Assembly (NCBI RefSeq): GCF_937859865.1
Contig: NZ_CALMAT010000108.1
Span: 17,390 to 51,826, forward strand
Length of the DNA: 34,437 nucleotides
Direction of reading: 5' to 3'
Source: an uncultured Mucilaginibacter sp.
Lineage (GTDB): Bacteria > Bacteroidota > Bacteroidia > Sphingobacteriales > Sphingobacteriaceae
Made by a program: the position numbers and the translations under genes. Shown here one piece after another: positions 1 through 8,167 of this stretch (position 1 is the stretch's first letter; each line of letters starts with the position of its first letter). The notes under the pieces were generated by a model. It made no database searches. It was not told the DNA's origin and saw nothing but the letters and a program-made list of their open reading frames with translations.

Positions 1-564
1 GCCTTAGCCAACGGAACCGTAAATTTTACGAACAAACGTTTTTTTGAGTATTTTAAATGCGATGAAGTAACTGATCGAAAAGCCTTTTTATTATGTCTTT
101 TTCATCCTAAAGACCGGAAAAAATTATTTAAACGTTGGATTGAAACTGTAGGTCAGGGAAAAGACTTTGAAGCAGAAGTAATGCTTAAAAAGAATACAGA
201 TAATTATGAATGGTTTTTAATCCGGGCCGTTCCTTATAAAGATGCAAACGGCCATGTTTCAATGTGGTTTGGCTCTTGCACAAATGTACATGAGCATGTA
301 ATGCAGCAAAAGTCGGCGGTAGAAAACTTAAACCACAGCTTGTTGAAAGCGAGTGACATTATTTCCTCCAAAGAAAAAACTTTGGAAGAAATTGCGTACA
401 GCCAGTCACATTTGGTAAGGCGCCCACTTGCAAATATCATTGGTTTGGTAGAAATGCTGGAAACCACAGCAGAAACATCGGCCAACAACGCCATCGTTGC
501 GATGTTAAAGCAAAGCGCCGCAGAATTGGATGTAACGGTGAAAGAAATTGTATTCAAAGTTTAA
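1..564 (+). CDS. PAS-domain sensor protein with H-box, C-terminal part (5' truncated)
   Basis: The frame is open from the first base of the window to a TAA at 564, so the gene begins upstream. The visible 187 residues contain the end of a PAS domain and its PAC motif (around WFLIRAVPYKDANGHVSMWF), a short helical linker rich in K/E, then an H-box-like helix around SQSHLVRRPLANIIGLVEML. This resembles the dimerisation/phosphoacceptor helix of histidine kinases, with His in SHLVRRP as the candidate phosphorylated residue. The protein ends about 45 residues later, so there is no HATPase catalytic domain. Such PAS proteins are common in Bacteroidota; whether it is phosphorylated by a partner kinase is inference. 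The next gene, truA, converges on it. Confidence 0.75.
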   Translation, partial: ALANGTVNFTNKRFFEYFKCDEVTDRKAFLLCLFHPKDRKKLFKRWIETVGQGKDFEAEVMLKKNTDNYEWFLIRAVPYKDANGHVSMWFGSCTNVHEHVMQQKSAVENLNHSLLKASDIISSKEKTLEEIAYSQSHLVRRPLANIIGLVEMLETTAETSANNAIVAMLKQSAAELDVTVKEIVFKV

Positions 565-584
565 TTTAACTTGGATATAAGTTG

Positions 585-613
585 ATGCTTCTTTTATCGC
601 ATAAAAATTGGTG
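585..613 (+). repeat. Dispersed motif copy (A-type, long form)
   Basis: Copy of the window-wide motif: core ATGCTTCTTTTATC, then GC and ATAAAAATTGGTG. It lies in the 70-bp gap between the convergent PAS gene and truA. It is a single half site with no inverted partner nearby. The following bases (CCGATCTAAACC) still resemble the interior of the full-length element at 19230. Confidence 0.85.
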
Positions 614-634
614 CCGATCTAAACCTTTTACCTT

Positions 635-1447
635 TCAGCCTTTCACCAAAAAACCTTGATTAGGTAAATCCAAAAAAGGATAAGTAACTTTAGAAAGATG
701 CAAGCCTTGCGGATAGGCCAAATCTAAAATTGCAGGTGTTTCTTTACTAATTAGATGATGTTCAAATTCGTCAACGCTCATTTTTCCGGTTCCAATTTTG
801 AGTAGTTTTCCTATAATTATCCTGATCATTTTACTTAAAAACCGGTTGGCCGAAACTTGGATACTGATGTGTTTTTCATCGTCATCAACAATTAAACTTA
901 CCGAACTAATTTTACAAATGGTATGTTCATATTTTGCAGGCGTGGTACAAAATGCACGGTAATCCTGGTACACAAGCAACAACTGCAAAGCTTTGTCTAT
1001 TTGTTTTAAGTTAAGGTTTTTTAACTGGTAAAAAGAGCTTGTACTACTTAAAAAAGGATTTTTGTAAGTATGGATTTGATAATTGTAAGTCCGTAGATAA
1101 GCATCAAAACGGGCGTGTTGGTTTCCCTTCACTTGGATAATATCAAAAACAGCAATATCGGCAGGCAGGGCTTTGTTTAAACGAAAAAGCAGTTCGTCCA
1201 AATCAATTACATTTAAATCAGCATGAAAAAAGAACTGGCTTGCATGTACGCCTGCATCCGTCCGGCCGCAGCCATTGATGAAAATTGGTGTTTTTAAAAC
1301 CTGCTTCAACTTGTCTTCCAGCACTTGCTGCACCGTTGTTGTGCCGCTGTGTTTTTGCCAGCCGCTGTAATTGGTTCCAAGATAAGCAATGTGGAAAAAG
1401 TAACGCAAGTTTGAATTAGATTTTTTGCTGCAACTTGGAACGCACAA
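635..1447 (-). CDS. truA: tRNA pseudouridine(38-40) synthase TruA
   Basis: Converts U38, U39 and U40 in the anticodon arm of many tRNAs to pseudouridine. The ORF of 270 residues has the family size. The conserved GRTDAGVHA segment, with the catalytic Asp, is present near residue 60, as are an N-terminal YLGTNYSGWQ motif and the NRFLSKMIRIIIGKLL helix near the C-terminus. The annotated start at 1447 overlaps the upstream deacetylase gene by 32 bp. A TTG at 1408-1406, just before RYFFHIAYLG, would remove the overlap and is a reasonable alternative, because the first 13 residues are not family-like. It is the last gene of a three-gene minus-strand run (GT4, deacetylase, truA). Confidence 0.93.
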   Translation of the reverse strand: MCVPSCSKKSNSNLRYFFHIAYLGTNYSGWQKHSGTTTVQQVLEDKLKQVLKTPIFINGCGRTDAGVHASQFFFHADLNVIDLDELLFRLNKALPADIAVFDIIQVKGNQHARFDAYLRTYNYQIHTYKNPFLSSTSSFYQLKNLNLKQIDKALQLLLVYQDYRAFCTTPAKYEHTICKISSVSLIVDDDEKHISIQVSANRFLSKMIRIIIGKLLKIGTGKMSVDEFEHHLISKETPAILDLAYPQGLHLSKVTYPFLDLPNQGFLVKG

Positions 1448-2558
1448 AAAGCAACTGCTTTTTTAACAGCAAAAGCCTTTGTTCCCAGGCAATATCGTCG
1501 GTGATCATATGGTTATGGTTGGCATAACTAAAAATTGCCGCTTGCCGCATATGTGGGGCTTTTTTGGTTAGTTTTCCTTTTTCAATGCCAACATAATTGC
1601 CGTCATAACAACGCAGCATTATTTTATTTTTATCTACCGGGATAAGGTCGAAAGTTTCTGTTTCGCCAATCACGGCCCGGTTTGCTTTAATTTCAATTTC
1701 AGCCGAGCTTAGGTACAAATTATTGGCTGCTTTGATTGCAATTTTTCCAAAGCCTAATTCTTCCAGGCACAATAAATTTTGTGGGTTTTCAGGCTTGCCT
1801 TCGCAGTTTAAATCGGTATCGTTTTTAAGCGAAACACATTTTTCTTTTCCAATCCGTAACGTAAACTTTGGTTTTTCTGCCGATGCTGTTTTTATCGGTA
1901 TAATTTCGTCCAAACGTACAAACTGATAACCTTGTTCCAACAATTGCGGGATCAGGATTTTTAGCAAATCCAACGTTTTGTTGTGTGGTTTTACCACATC
2001 CATATCTGCAATTTCGTCATGAAAAACCACAATGCCGCGTTGGTTGTTGAGTTCAATATCAGATAAATAACGTGCTGCTGCGTCTTCTACGGCCCAATTG
2101 TTTTGCCAGTAATAACAATCCACCCCGGCAATTTCCCAGTGGATCGGGCCAATGTGGTTTGCCGTTAGCATACTTCGGTTTAATTCCTGCGCCACTTCTG
2201 CCGACCATTTTCCATATGGTGCCCGAAAGTAAATTTGCCCACTATCTACAAAAGGTTTTATAATGGCATCTGTACGCAAAACCTGATTGATAACATCACC
2301 ATTAACTGAAACATAATAAGGCAAGTCCGGGTGATCGTAAGTGTGGTTGCCAATCAAATGACCCATTTCCTTCAGCTCTTTTAAAATTTCCGGTTGATGA
2401 AACGCATATTTTCCTACTACAAAAAATGTTGCCCGAATGTGATTTTCAAACAAAAAGCGGGCAATAGCAAGTGTGTGAATTCCGGGCCCGTCATCAAAAG
2501 TAAGGCAAAGAGTTTTTGCAGGAAGATCTGCTCCGTTAAAAGAATTTTGCTGGTACAA
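1416..2558 (-). CDS. Polysaccharide deacetylase (CE4/NodB) with C-terminal beta-trefoil-like domain
   Basis: 380 residues. The N-terminal ~225 residues are a NodB/CE4 catalytic domain that removes N- or O-acetyl groups from polysaccharides. The metal and catalytic motifs are intact: TFDDGP (Asp base and metal Asp), NHTYDHP (metal His pair), RAPYGKW, DCYYWQNN and VVFHDE. The remaining ~150 residues show two weak internal repeats of the form IxIKAANNLYLSS and IMLRCYDGNYVGIEKG, which look like fascin/actin-crosslinking beta-trefoil repeats, probably carbohydrate binding. The start is a TTG (2558-2556), with no ATG before the FDDGP motif. No signal peptide is visible, which is odd for a CE4 enzyme. 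It follows the GT4 gene by 35 bp and overlaps truA. Confidence 0.85.
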   Translation of the reverse strand: MYQQNSFNGADLPAKTLCLTFDDGPGIHTLAIARFLFENHIRATFFVVGKYAFHQPEILKELKEMGHLIGNHTYDHPDLPYYVSVNGDVINQVLRTDAIIKPFVDSGQIYFRAPYGKWSAEVAQELNRSMLTANHIGPIHWEIAGVDCYYWQNNWAVEDAAARYLSDIELNNQRGIVVFHDEIADMDVVKPHNKTLDLLKILIPQLLEQGYQFVRLDEIIPIKTASAEKPKFTLRIGKEKCVSLKNDTDLNCEGKPENPQNLLCLEELGFGKIAIKAANNLYLSSAEIEIKANRAVIGETETFDLIPVDKNKIMLRCYDGNYVGIEKGKLTKKAPHMRQAAIFSYANHNHMITDDIAWEQRLLLLKKQLLFVRSKLQQKI

Positions 2559-2593
2559 ATTTTATAAGATGAAGGTTTAGAATAAATCTTGCG

Positions 2594-3589
2594 TTAAGCA
2601 GCACTTCCAAAAATAGATAAATATTTTTGTGCCACCACCGCCTTTTTATAATTGCTTAAGTATGCGGCTAGCTCTTCGGGCCGGTAAACGGGCTGGTCAA
2701 TATGGTTTAATTCTTCTTTTAACAACAAGTTTAATTGCTGCACATTGCCTGGTTCAAACAGTTTGCCAAAACTTCCAACTGTTTCTGCCAAACCCCCGGA
2801 ATTTGTTGCAATGATACGGCAACCGCAAGCCAGCCCTTCTAAAGCAACAATGCCAAAACCTTCTTTTCCGTTGGATGGAATCACCAAAACCTGGTGCCGG
2901 TTTAGAATTTCGGCTATCTCAAAACTGTTTTTTGTTCCGGTAAAATTGATATAATCTTCAAGCTGCAGCTCGTTGGCAAGGTTTTGCAATGAGGCTAATT
3001 CTGGCCCGTCGCCAACAATGGTCAGGGTAAAAGGCTGCTGCAAATTGGCACAAGCTTTTATCAAAGTATCACAACCTTTTTGCGAAACCAACCTTCCGAT
3101 AAAAACAAAGTTTAGCTTTCTTTCACCTGTATTTTTTAGGGTAAAAACAGCATCATCATAGCAATTGTAAATAATTTCCGATTTTGTGCGGATAGATGTA
3201 GCTATACTTTTACTGACAGAAATATTTTTGTAAGAAAACTTAATCAAAAACAGTTTTAAAAGCGAGAGCGGGTTGGTTTTATTGGTGAGCGAAAAATCAT
3301 TTTGCGAAATGATCCAGCGTTTACTTGGATCAAGCAGCAAGGGCCAAACACCTTTTAACGAAATGTTCGGCATATAATAAACCTGACACCATAAAAAAAG
3401 CTGCAGCATTTTTTTGAAACCCGGTGCATAATAAACTTCGATATCTTTTAAAGGCTCAACCTGTTTTTGGTAAGTAATTACTTTAACCTGGTGGCCTTTT
3501 TCAATAAATTCTGTACACAAATTTAAGGTGAGGTTTTCAATACCACCACGCAAAGGATAAAATACTGTACTAAAAATTAAGATTTGCAT
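2594..3589 (-). CDS. Glycosyltransferase family 4
   Basis: 331 residues, GT-B fold retaining glycosyltransferase. The N-terminus IFSTVFYPLRGGIENLTLNL is the acceptor-side Gly loop typical of GT4. The C-terminal half has FVFIGRLVSQKGCDTLIKA, then EGFGIVALEGLACGCRIIAT with the E-x7-E donor-binding motif and the SGGLAETV segment. No membrane helix is seen, so it is likely a cytoplasmic or membrane-associated enzyme using a nucleotide sugar. Substrate is not predictable. It is the first gene of the minus-strand run with the polysaccharide deacetylase, so the two may act on the same glycan. ATG start at 3589 next to a 240-bp AT-rich divergent region. Confidence 0.9.
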   Translation of the reverse strand: MQILIFSTVFYPLRGGIENLTLNLCTEFIEKGHQVKVITYQKQVEPLKDIEVYYAPGFKKMLQLFLWCQVYYMPNISLKGVWPLLLDPSKRWIISQNDFSLTNKTNPLSLLKLFLIKFSYKNISVSKSIATSIRTKSEIIYNCYDDAVFTLKNTGERKLNFVFIGRLVSQKGCDTLIKACANLQQPFTLTIVGDGPELASLQNLANELQLEDYINFTGTKNSFEIAEILNRHQVLVIPSNGKEGFGIVALEGLACGCRIIATNSGGLAETVGSFGKLFEPGNVQQLNLLLKEELNHIDQPVYRPEELAAYLSNYKKAVVAQKYLSIFGSAA

Positions 3590-3829
3590 GAAGAATATCT
3601 AACTGAAAAAATACAATTATAATTTTTTATGATACTAATTTTTATACAATAATAAATATTATACTTTAAGAATATACAAATAACAACAGTTTTTCAAATT
3701 GTAAACAGTAAAACCAATGAGAAAAAAACTTGCTTCTAACATACGTTTCTTTAATAATTTAGGTTTTAAATAAGACAATTTTATTAAAAAATTTATTTTC
3801 AAGTAATTTCTATTCTTTTAAAAAAACTT
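3590..3829. other. AT-rich divergent intergenic region
   Basis: Very AT-rich spacer between the divergent GT4 gene (minus) and the small Cys-rich ORF (plus). It presumably holds both promoters. I see no clear TAnnTTTG box placed close to either start, and no repeat of the dispersed motif. Confidence 0.5.
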
Positions 3830-3982
3830 GTGAACACAATTTTTTTATTCTCCGAAGAAAAAGACAACCGCTTTGATTTATTTCAAAGTAAAAGTTTGCC
3901 TTCGTGCTTCGATTGTACTTTTAAAAAATGCTGCGAAAAATACAAAAAAGGCAAGCGCTGCAAAAAACGTCCGAAAAGATAA
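3830..3982 (+). CDS. Small Cys/Lys-rich protein (50 aa)
   Basis: A GTG-started ORF of 50 residues ending in TAA at 3982. The C-terminal half has the pattern C-x2-C-x4-CC with another Cys nine residues on (CFDCTFKKCCEKYKKGKRC), followed by a basic tail KKRPKR. This resembles very short Bacteroidota proteins with a CCxKYKKGKxCKxCPK signature, of unknown function; the family link is from memory. Four or five clustered Cys suggest metal binding. The stop codon is followed directly by a strong inverted repeat (3983-4026) that would serve as its terminator, which supports a real gene. No ATG is available in frame, so the start is uncertain. Confidence 0.6.
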   Translation: MNTIFLFSEEKDNRFDLFQSKSLPSCFDCTFKKCCEKYKKGKRCKKRPKR

Positions 3983-4026
3983 ATGCTTCTTTTACCACAC
4001 CAAATTTTAGGTGGTAAAAGAAGCAT
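3983..4026. terminator. Perfect inverted repeat made of two A-type motif copies
   Basis: Left arm ATGCTTCTTTTACCAC, 12-base spacer, right arm GTGGTAAAAGAAGCAT: a perfect 16-bp stem (17 with the flanking A/T). It starts on the base after the stop of the small ORF and ends 21 bp before the mutS2 stop, so it lies between convergent genes. Position and stem strength suit a bidirectional terminator. Both arms are copies of the window-wide motif. Confidence 0.8.
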
Positions 4027-4047
4027 TACTTGTAAAACTTAAAATTG

Positions 4048-6405
4048 TTATTTCAGGTAAACATAAGTAATTCCGTCGCCGCCGCGGTCGGCGTGTTCGT
4101 CTTCCACGTGGCTTACTTCGCTGTATTTTTTCAGGTAATCGCGGATTATCTTTCGCAAAATCCCGTCGCCTTTGCCGTGGATGATTTTTAAAGTGCCAAC
4201 GCCCATCATGATGGCGCGGTCTAAATATTTTTCAATTTCGTACAACGTTTCTTCGCCGCGTTTGCCGCGCACATCAATCTCCGGACTAAAACTTGCCGTA
4301 TCATTTAAAGCCGAATTGTAAGAGCGGCGGATTTCTTTCGGCACTTCTTTTCGGGCTACTTTGTGTACTTTTTTACGTTTGGCAACCGTGCGCAAATCGC
4401 CGATGGCGATAATTACGTTGTCGCGTGCCAGTTCCAACACTTGTCCCATCGTTTCCGAATCGTTCAGTTTCACCCAATCGCCAACTTCAATTTCGGGTGC
4501 TTCTTTTACCGGTGCAATTTCGGGCTTAACGGTGTTTTTCTGCAATTCGCGGTTCAGGTTTTCGCGCAGGTTACGTGTGGTTTCTTTATCGGCATTGCTG
4601 CTTTTTATTTCGGCAATCGTATTTTCCACCAATTTATTGGCATCCTGGATAATCGTTTTCGCCTGAATTTTTGCTTCGCGCAGCAAGGCTTTTTTATTTT
4701 CTTCGAGGTAATTTTTCAATTCTTCATTTTCCCGAAGCAACACGTTTGCCCTTCGCTCCTGCTTTTGCAGGTTCAACTTAGCATCCAAAACTTCTTTTTT
4801 ATCGCGTTCCAGATCAATTAAAAGTGTATCCACTTTTTTCTGGTTTACGCCGATTTTGTTTTTCGCCGCATCAATCACATTTCGGGGCAAACCAATTTTT
4901 TGGGCGATTTCAAACGCGTAAGAACTTCCGGGTTTGCCAACTTCCAAAATGTACAAAGGCCGCAATTGCAAGTTATCAAACAACATCGAAGCATTTTCCA
5001 AACCCGACGTGTTGCTGGCAAACAATTTTAAGTTGGAATAATGCGTGGTAATCACACCTTTTACCTTTTTTTGGTTGAGTGATTCTAAAACAGCTTCAGC
5101 AATCGGTCCGCCAAATTGCGGATCGGTTCCGGTTCCAAACTCGTCAATCAAAATCAACGTTTTGCTGTCGGCCATTTCCACAAAATATTTCATTTTTGAT
5201 AGATGGGCGCTGTACGTACTCAAATCGCTTTCGATGGATTGGTCATCGCCAATATCTGCAAAAATCTGCCGGAAAACGCACAACTCACTTTGCTCTGCCG
5301 CCGGAATTAGTAATCCTGCCTGAACCATCAATTGCAGCAAACCAACTGTTTTCATACAAACCGATTTTCCGCCGGCATTCGGGCCGGAAACCACAATAAT
5401 TCGGTCCGTTTCATCAATCTTGATGTTGAGCGGAACCACGCTTTTCTGCTCTTTTTTGTACGATAAAAGAAGCAACGGATGGCTGGCATTGATCAAATTA
5501 ACGCGCATTTCGGAAACCAGAATTGGCATTTCTGCTTCAATATCCAACGCAAACAAAGCTTTTGCGCGCACAAAATCCAGCTTGGTAAGCAAACCGTGGT
5601 AAGAAATCAGGATCGGAACATAAGGCCGAAGTTCATCTGTTAATCCCGTCAGGATTTTGATAATTTCCCGCCGTCGGTCAAATTCCAAATCCCGCACGCG
5701 GTTGTTCAGCACAAATACTTCTTCCGGTTCTACGTAAACCGTTTGCCCGGAAGAAGATTCGTCGTGGATAAAACCTTTTAACTTGCGCTTATTTTCGGAT
5801 AAAAGCGGAATACACAAACGGCCATCGCGAATGGTTAAAGAGCCGTCAGCCGTCCAGCCGCTGTTGCCTGCATTTTTAAATATTTGTTCGATGGTTTTCC
5901 GCGCCGCTTGTTCGGCTTGTGCAATCCCAGAAGTAATTTCCTGCAAATCGCGCGAAGCATTTGGCCGCACTTTTCCTTTCGGGTCAAGCACGCGGTCTAT
6001 CGCTTTTAAAATATTTTTTTCGATCGGCAAATGCTCAAACAATGCTTCGAGGTTTGGATAAACACCTGCCCGCTCATTAAAATAAGCCAGCACGGCAAAA
6101 ACCGTAGTCAAAGATTGCTGCACCTGGAAAAATTCATCTTCCGATAAAAAAGTACCTTCAACCCGTGCTTTTTTTGCCAGTGTTTTAATGTCGTGAAAAT
6201 TGCTGATCGGCAAAGCCGTATCGTTGGCCAAAATGTTTTTAAACTCGGAGGTTTGCCGTAAAAACTTCTGGATCTGGTCAAAGTTGTTCATCACCTGGAT
6301 CTTGTCTACCATTTCCTGGCCCATCACACTCAGGCATTTGGCTTTAATCAGTTGCTTGATCTCGGTAAAACCCAGTTTATCTTCGCTATTTTTGGGATAA
6401 ATCAT
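4048..6405 (-). CDS. mutS2: Endonuclease MutS2
   Basis: 785 residues, the usual MutS2 length. After the core/lever region comes the ATPase: Walker A GPNAGGKS near residue 340 and Walker B TLILIDEFGTGTDP near residue 415-425, followed by GVITTHYSNLK. Next is a long coiled-coil clamp region rich in E/K (about 520-630), a KOW-like segment (EVGDWVKL), and a C-terminal Smr nuclease domain beginning IDVRGKRGEETL with the HGKGDGIL motif. MutS2 lacks the mismatch-recognition domain of MutS and acts in recombination control or ribosome rescue; which applies here is unknown. It follows the DUF4296 lipoprotein gene by 21 bp on the same strand. Confidence 0.96.
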   Translation of the reverse strand: MIYPKNSEDKLGFTEIKQLIKAKCLSVMGQEMVDKIQVMNNFDQIQKFLRQTSEFKNILANDTALPISNFHDIKTLAKKARVEGTFLSEDEFFQVQQSLTTVFAVLAYFNERAGVYPNLEALFEHLPIEKNILKAIDRVLDPKGKVRPNASRDLQEITSGIAQAEQAARKTIEQIFKNAGNSGWTADGSLTIRDGRLCIPLLSENKRKLKGFIHDESSSGQTVYVEPEEVFVLNNRVRDLEFDRRREIIKILTGLTDELRPYVPILISYHGLLTKLDFVRAKALFALDIEAEMPILVSEMRVNLINASHPLLLLSYKKEQKSVVPLNIKIDETDRIIVVSGPNAGGKSVCMKTVGLLQLMVQAGLLIPAAEQSELCVFRQIFADIGDDQSIESDLSTYSAHLSKMKYFVEMADSKTLILIDEFGTGTDPQFGGPIAEAVLESLNQKKVKGVITTHYSNLKLFASNTSGLENASMLFDNLQLRPLYILEVGKPGSSYAFEIAQKIGLPRNVIDAAKNKIGVNQKKVDTLLIDLERDKKEVLDAKLNLQKQERRANVLLRENEELKNYLEENKKALLREAKIQAKTIIQDANKLVENTIAEIKSSNADKETTRNLRENLNRELQKNTVKPEIAPVKEAPEIEVGDWVKLNDSETMGQVLELARDNVIIAIGDLRTVAKRKKVHKVARKEVPKEIRRSYNSALNDTASFSPEIDVRGKRGEETLYEIEKYLDRAIMMGVGTLKIIHGKGDGILRKIIRDYLKKYSEVSHVEDEHADRGGDGITYVYLK

Positions 6406-6426
6406 TCAATATTCTTTCTTCTTAAA

Positions 6427-6924
6427 TTATGCATGCTTTTTAGCGTTTAATTTTTTTATCGAATCCTGTTTGATGCTTCTTTTAACCGAGTCTTTTTTGG
6501 CTGCTTTGGCGGTAGAATCCATCCGGAGTTTGGTTTTTCGCATTTCTTCTGCCGCCTGCACTTTCACAATCGAATCGTTTTTGGCCTTTAAACGCGCAAC
6601 CACTTCTTTGTAGATGTCGTTCATATCGTTCAAATGGTAAGAATAATATTGAAAGCTTTTCCTAAACTGCGCCGAATCAACACCGTATTTTTTAAAAATG
6701 GCCATGTACAAACCATTTCCACGGACACTTAAACTATCCGGTATCTGTGTGCCCGCGCCCAAATAACCATCGGCCATGTGGACATCAACCATCAGCGGGA
6801 CAAACTTTTCTTTATCAATCAAATTATCGGGCGCGTTATCTTTATTGCAGGCACCTAAAAACAGCACGATGAAAGAAAACAGGATTTTATAAAATCGCAT
6901 TATGTAGTTTTGCAACAATTTCAT
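6427..6924 (-). CDS. DUF4296 domain lipoprotein
   Basis: 165 residues. The N-terminus carries a lipoprotein signal (hydrophobic FYKILFSFIVLFLG followed by the lipobox LGAC), so the mature protein should be anchored in the cell envelope from Cys. The following PDNLIDKEKFVPLMVDVHMADGYL matches the start of DUF4296, a small Bacteroidota family of unknown function. The C-terminal third is a charged K/D/S-rich tail. The second Met (codon at 6900-6898, MRFYKILF) is the better start: it puts the signal peptide at the N-terminus and frees the putative divergent yggS promoter box. It likely forms an operon with mutS2. Confidence 0.75.
   Translation of the reverse strand: MKLLQNYIMRFYKILFSFIVLFLGACNKDNAPDNLIDKEKFVPLMVDVHMADGYLGAGTQIPDSLSVRGNGLYMAIFKKYGVDSAQFRKSFQYYSYHLNDMNDIYKEVVARLKAKNDSIVKVQAAEEMRKTKLRMDSTAKAAKKDSVKRSIKQDSIKKLNAKKHA
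6905..6912 (+). promoter_or_regulatory. Possible -7 box for the yggS operon
   Basis: TAGTTTTG matches the Bacteroidota -7 consensus TAnnTTTG and lies 28 bp before the yggS ATG. No convincing -33 box was found. It lies inside the extended DUF4296 ORF but just upstream of that gene's preferred second Met. Confidence 0.35.
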
Positions 6925-6940
6925 TCAAAATTACGGATTA

Positions 6941-7630
6941 ATGAGCATTGCAGATAATATCAAAAACTTAAAAAAAGAAACCGGCGACGATAATGTGAAG
7001 CTGATTGCGGTTTCGAAAACCAAACCGGTTGAGGTTTTGCAGGAAGCTTACGATGCTGGCCAGCGTGTTTTTGGCGAGAACAACGTGCAGGAAATGGTAG
7101 AAAAACAGGAAAAACTGCCCAAAGATATCGAGTGGCATTTGATCGGCCATTTGCAAACCAACAAAGTAAAATACATTGCTTCTTTTATCAGCTTAATTCA
7201 TTCGGTTGATAGTTTAAAGTTGTTGCAGGAAATTGATAAACAGGCCGCAAAAAACAAACGCGTGATTGATTGCCTGTTGCAGATTTACATTGCCGACGAA
7301 GAAACCAAGTTCGGTTTGGGTTTTGATGAAGCGATCGAACTGTTACGTTCTGAAGAATTTACAGCTTTAAAAAACGTGCGTATTGTTGGTTTGATGGGCA
7401 TCGCAACAAACACGGATAACGAGAAACAATTGAAAGAAGAGTTTTACGAATTGCATACTTTTTTTACCGGCATAAAAACCAGTTTTTTCCGCAAAGAAGA
7501 TTCGTTTAAAGAACTATCCATGGGCATGTCGGCCGATTATAAAATTGCGATTGAAGAAGGCAGCACGATGATTCGCGTGGGCAGTTTGATTTTTGGGCAA
7601 CGGTTGATTCCACATTGGAAAAATAACTAA
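6941..7630 (+). CDS. YggS-family PLP homeostasis protein
   Basis: 229 residues, the normal size of the YggS/PROSC single-domain alanine-racemase-like fold. It binds pyridoxal 5'-phosphate and buffers the free PLP pool. The PLP lysine is in LIAVSKTKP, and FGENNVQE, WHLIGHLQTNK and the C-terminal LSMGMSADYKIAIEEGSTMIRVGS(L)IFG signature are all present. It opens a plus-strand run with the GNAT gene (5-bp gap) and lysC. Two dispersed-motif copies lie in frame, one encoding TFFTGIKTSFF at 7455 and a looser one encoding IASFISLI at 7175. These replace residues in variable surface segments without changing length. Confidence 0.93.
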   Translation: MSIADNIKNLKKETGDDNVKLIAVSKTKPVEVLQEAYDAGQRVFGENNVQEMVEKQEKLPKDIEWHLIGHLQTNKVKYIASFISLIHSVDSLKLLQEIDKQAAKNKRVIDCLLQIYIADEETKFGLGFDEAIELLRSEEFTALKNVRIVGLMGIATNTDNEKQLKEEFYELHTFFTGIKTSFFRKEDSFKELSMGMSADYKIAIEEGSTMIRVGSLIFGQRLIPHWKNN

Positions 7631-7635
7631 GCGGA

Positions 7636-8121
7636 ATGAATTTACACATAAGAGTTGCCGAAAAAAACGATTGCCCGCGCTTGCTGGAACTGATTGCCGA
7701 ACTCGCTTTGTTTGAAAAAGCGCCCGAAGAAGTAACCGTTACGTTAGCAGAATTTGAAGATGCAGGCTTCGGCGAAAAACCCGTTTGGAAAGCTTTTGTA
7801 GCCGAAGTTGATGGCTCGATTGTAGGTTTTGCGCTGTATTACGTCCGCTATTCTACCTGGAAAGGCTGCCGCATGTACCTGGAAGATTTGATTGTAACCG
7901 AAGCTTATCGCGGCAAAGGAGTTGGAATGTTGCTGATAAAAACACTGGTAAAAGAAGCATCAGAAAAAGGTTTTAGCGGGATGCTTTGGCAGGTTTTGGA
8001 TTGGAACGAACCGGCCATCGGTTTTTATAAAAAACTCAATGCTTCTTTTGATCCAAGTTGGATCAATGTTTCGCTTTCCAAAGAACAGTTTTCTGATTTT
8101 GATTTTTCAGATTTAGGTTGA
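7636..8121 (+). CDS. GNAT-family N-acetyltransferase
   Basis: 161 residues with a full GNAT fold: beta-1/alpha-1 segment IRVAEKNDCPRLLELIAELA, the central YLEDLIVTEAYRGKGVGMLLI acetyl-CoA-binding motif A (R/G-x-G-x-G/A form), and the C-terminal QVLDWNEPAIGFYKKLNA motif B. The whole layout, including FEKAPEEV and YSTWKGCRMYLEDL, resembles the spermidine/thialysine acetyltransferase (SSAT-like) subgroup. Substrate is therefore probably a small amine, but this is inference. TGA stop. Its gene lies between yggS and lysC and may be co-transcribed. A minus-oriented motif copy encodes LVKEASEKG and a loose plus copy encodes LNASFDPS. Confidence 0.88.
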   Translation: MNLHIRVAEKNDCPRLLELIAELALFEKAPEEVTVTLAEFEDAGFGEKPVWKAFVAEVDGSIVGFALYYVRYSTWKGCRMYLEDLIVTEAYRGKGVGMLLIKTLVKEASEKGFSGMLWQVLDWNEPAIGFYKKLNASFDPSWINVSLSKEQFSDFDFSDLG

Positions 8122-8153
8122 AATTCCTCCACAACCCACACCAAAATTTAACC

Positions 8154-8167
8154 GATAAAAACAGTAT
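8154..8167 (-). repeat. Dispersed motif copy (B-type) on the lysC start codon
   Basis: GATAAAAACAGTAT, reverse complement of ATACTGTTTTTATC. Its last two bases are the A and T of the preferred lysC ATG at 8166. The AT tract CCAAAATTTAA precedes it, as expected for the extended motif. Confidence 0.8.

Noticed and set aside
8118-8165. Longer aspartate kinase starting at 8118
   Set aside because: The 16 extra residues are not family-like, overlap the GNAT stop and are read through the motif copy; the conserved start is MQVFKFGG at 8166.
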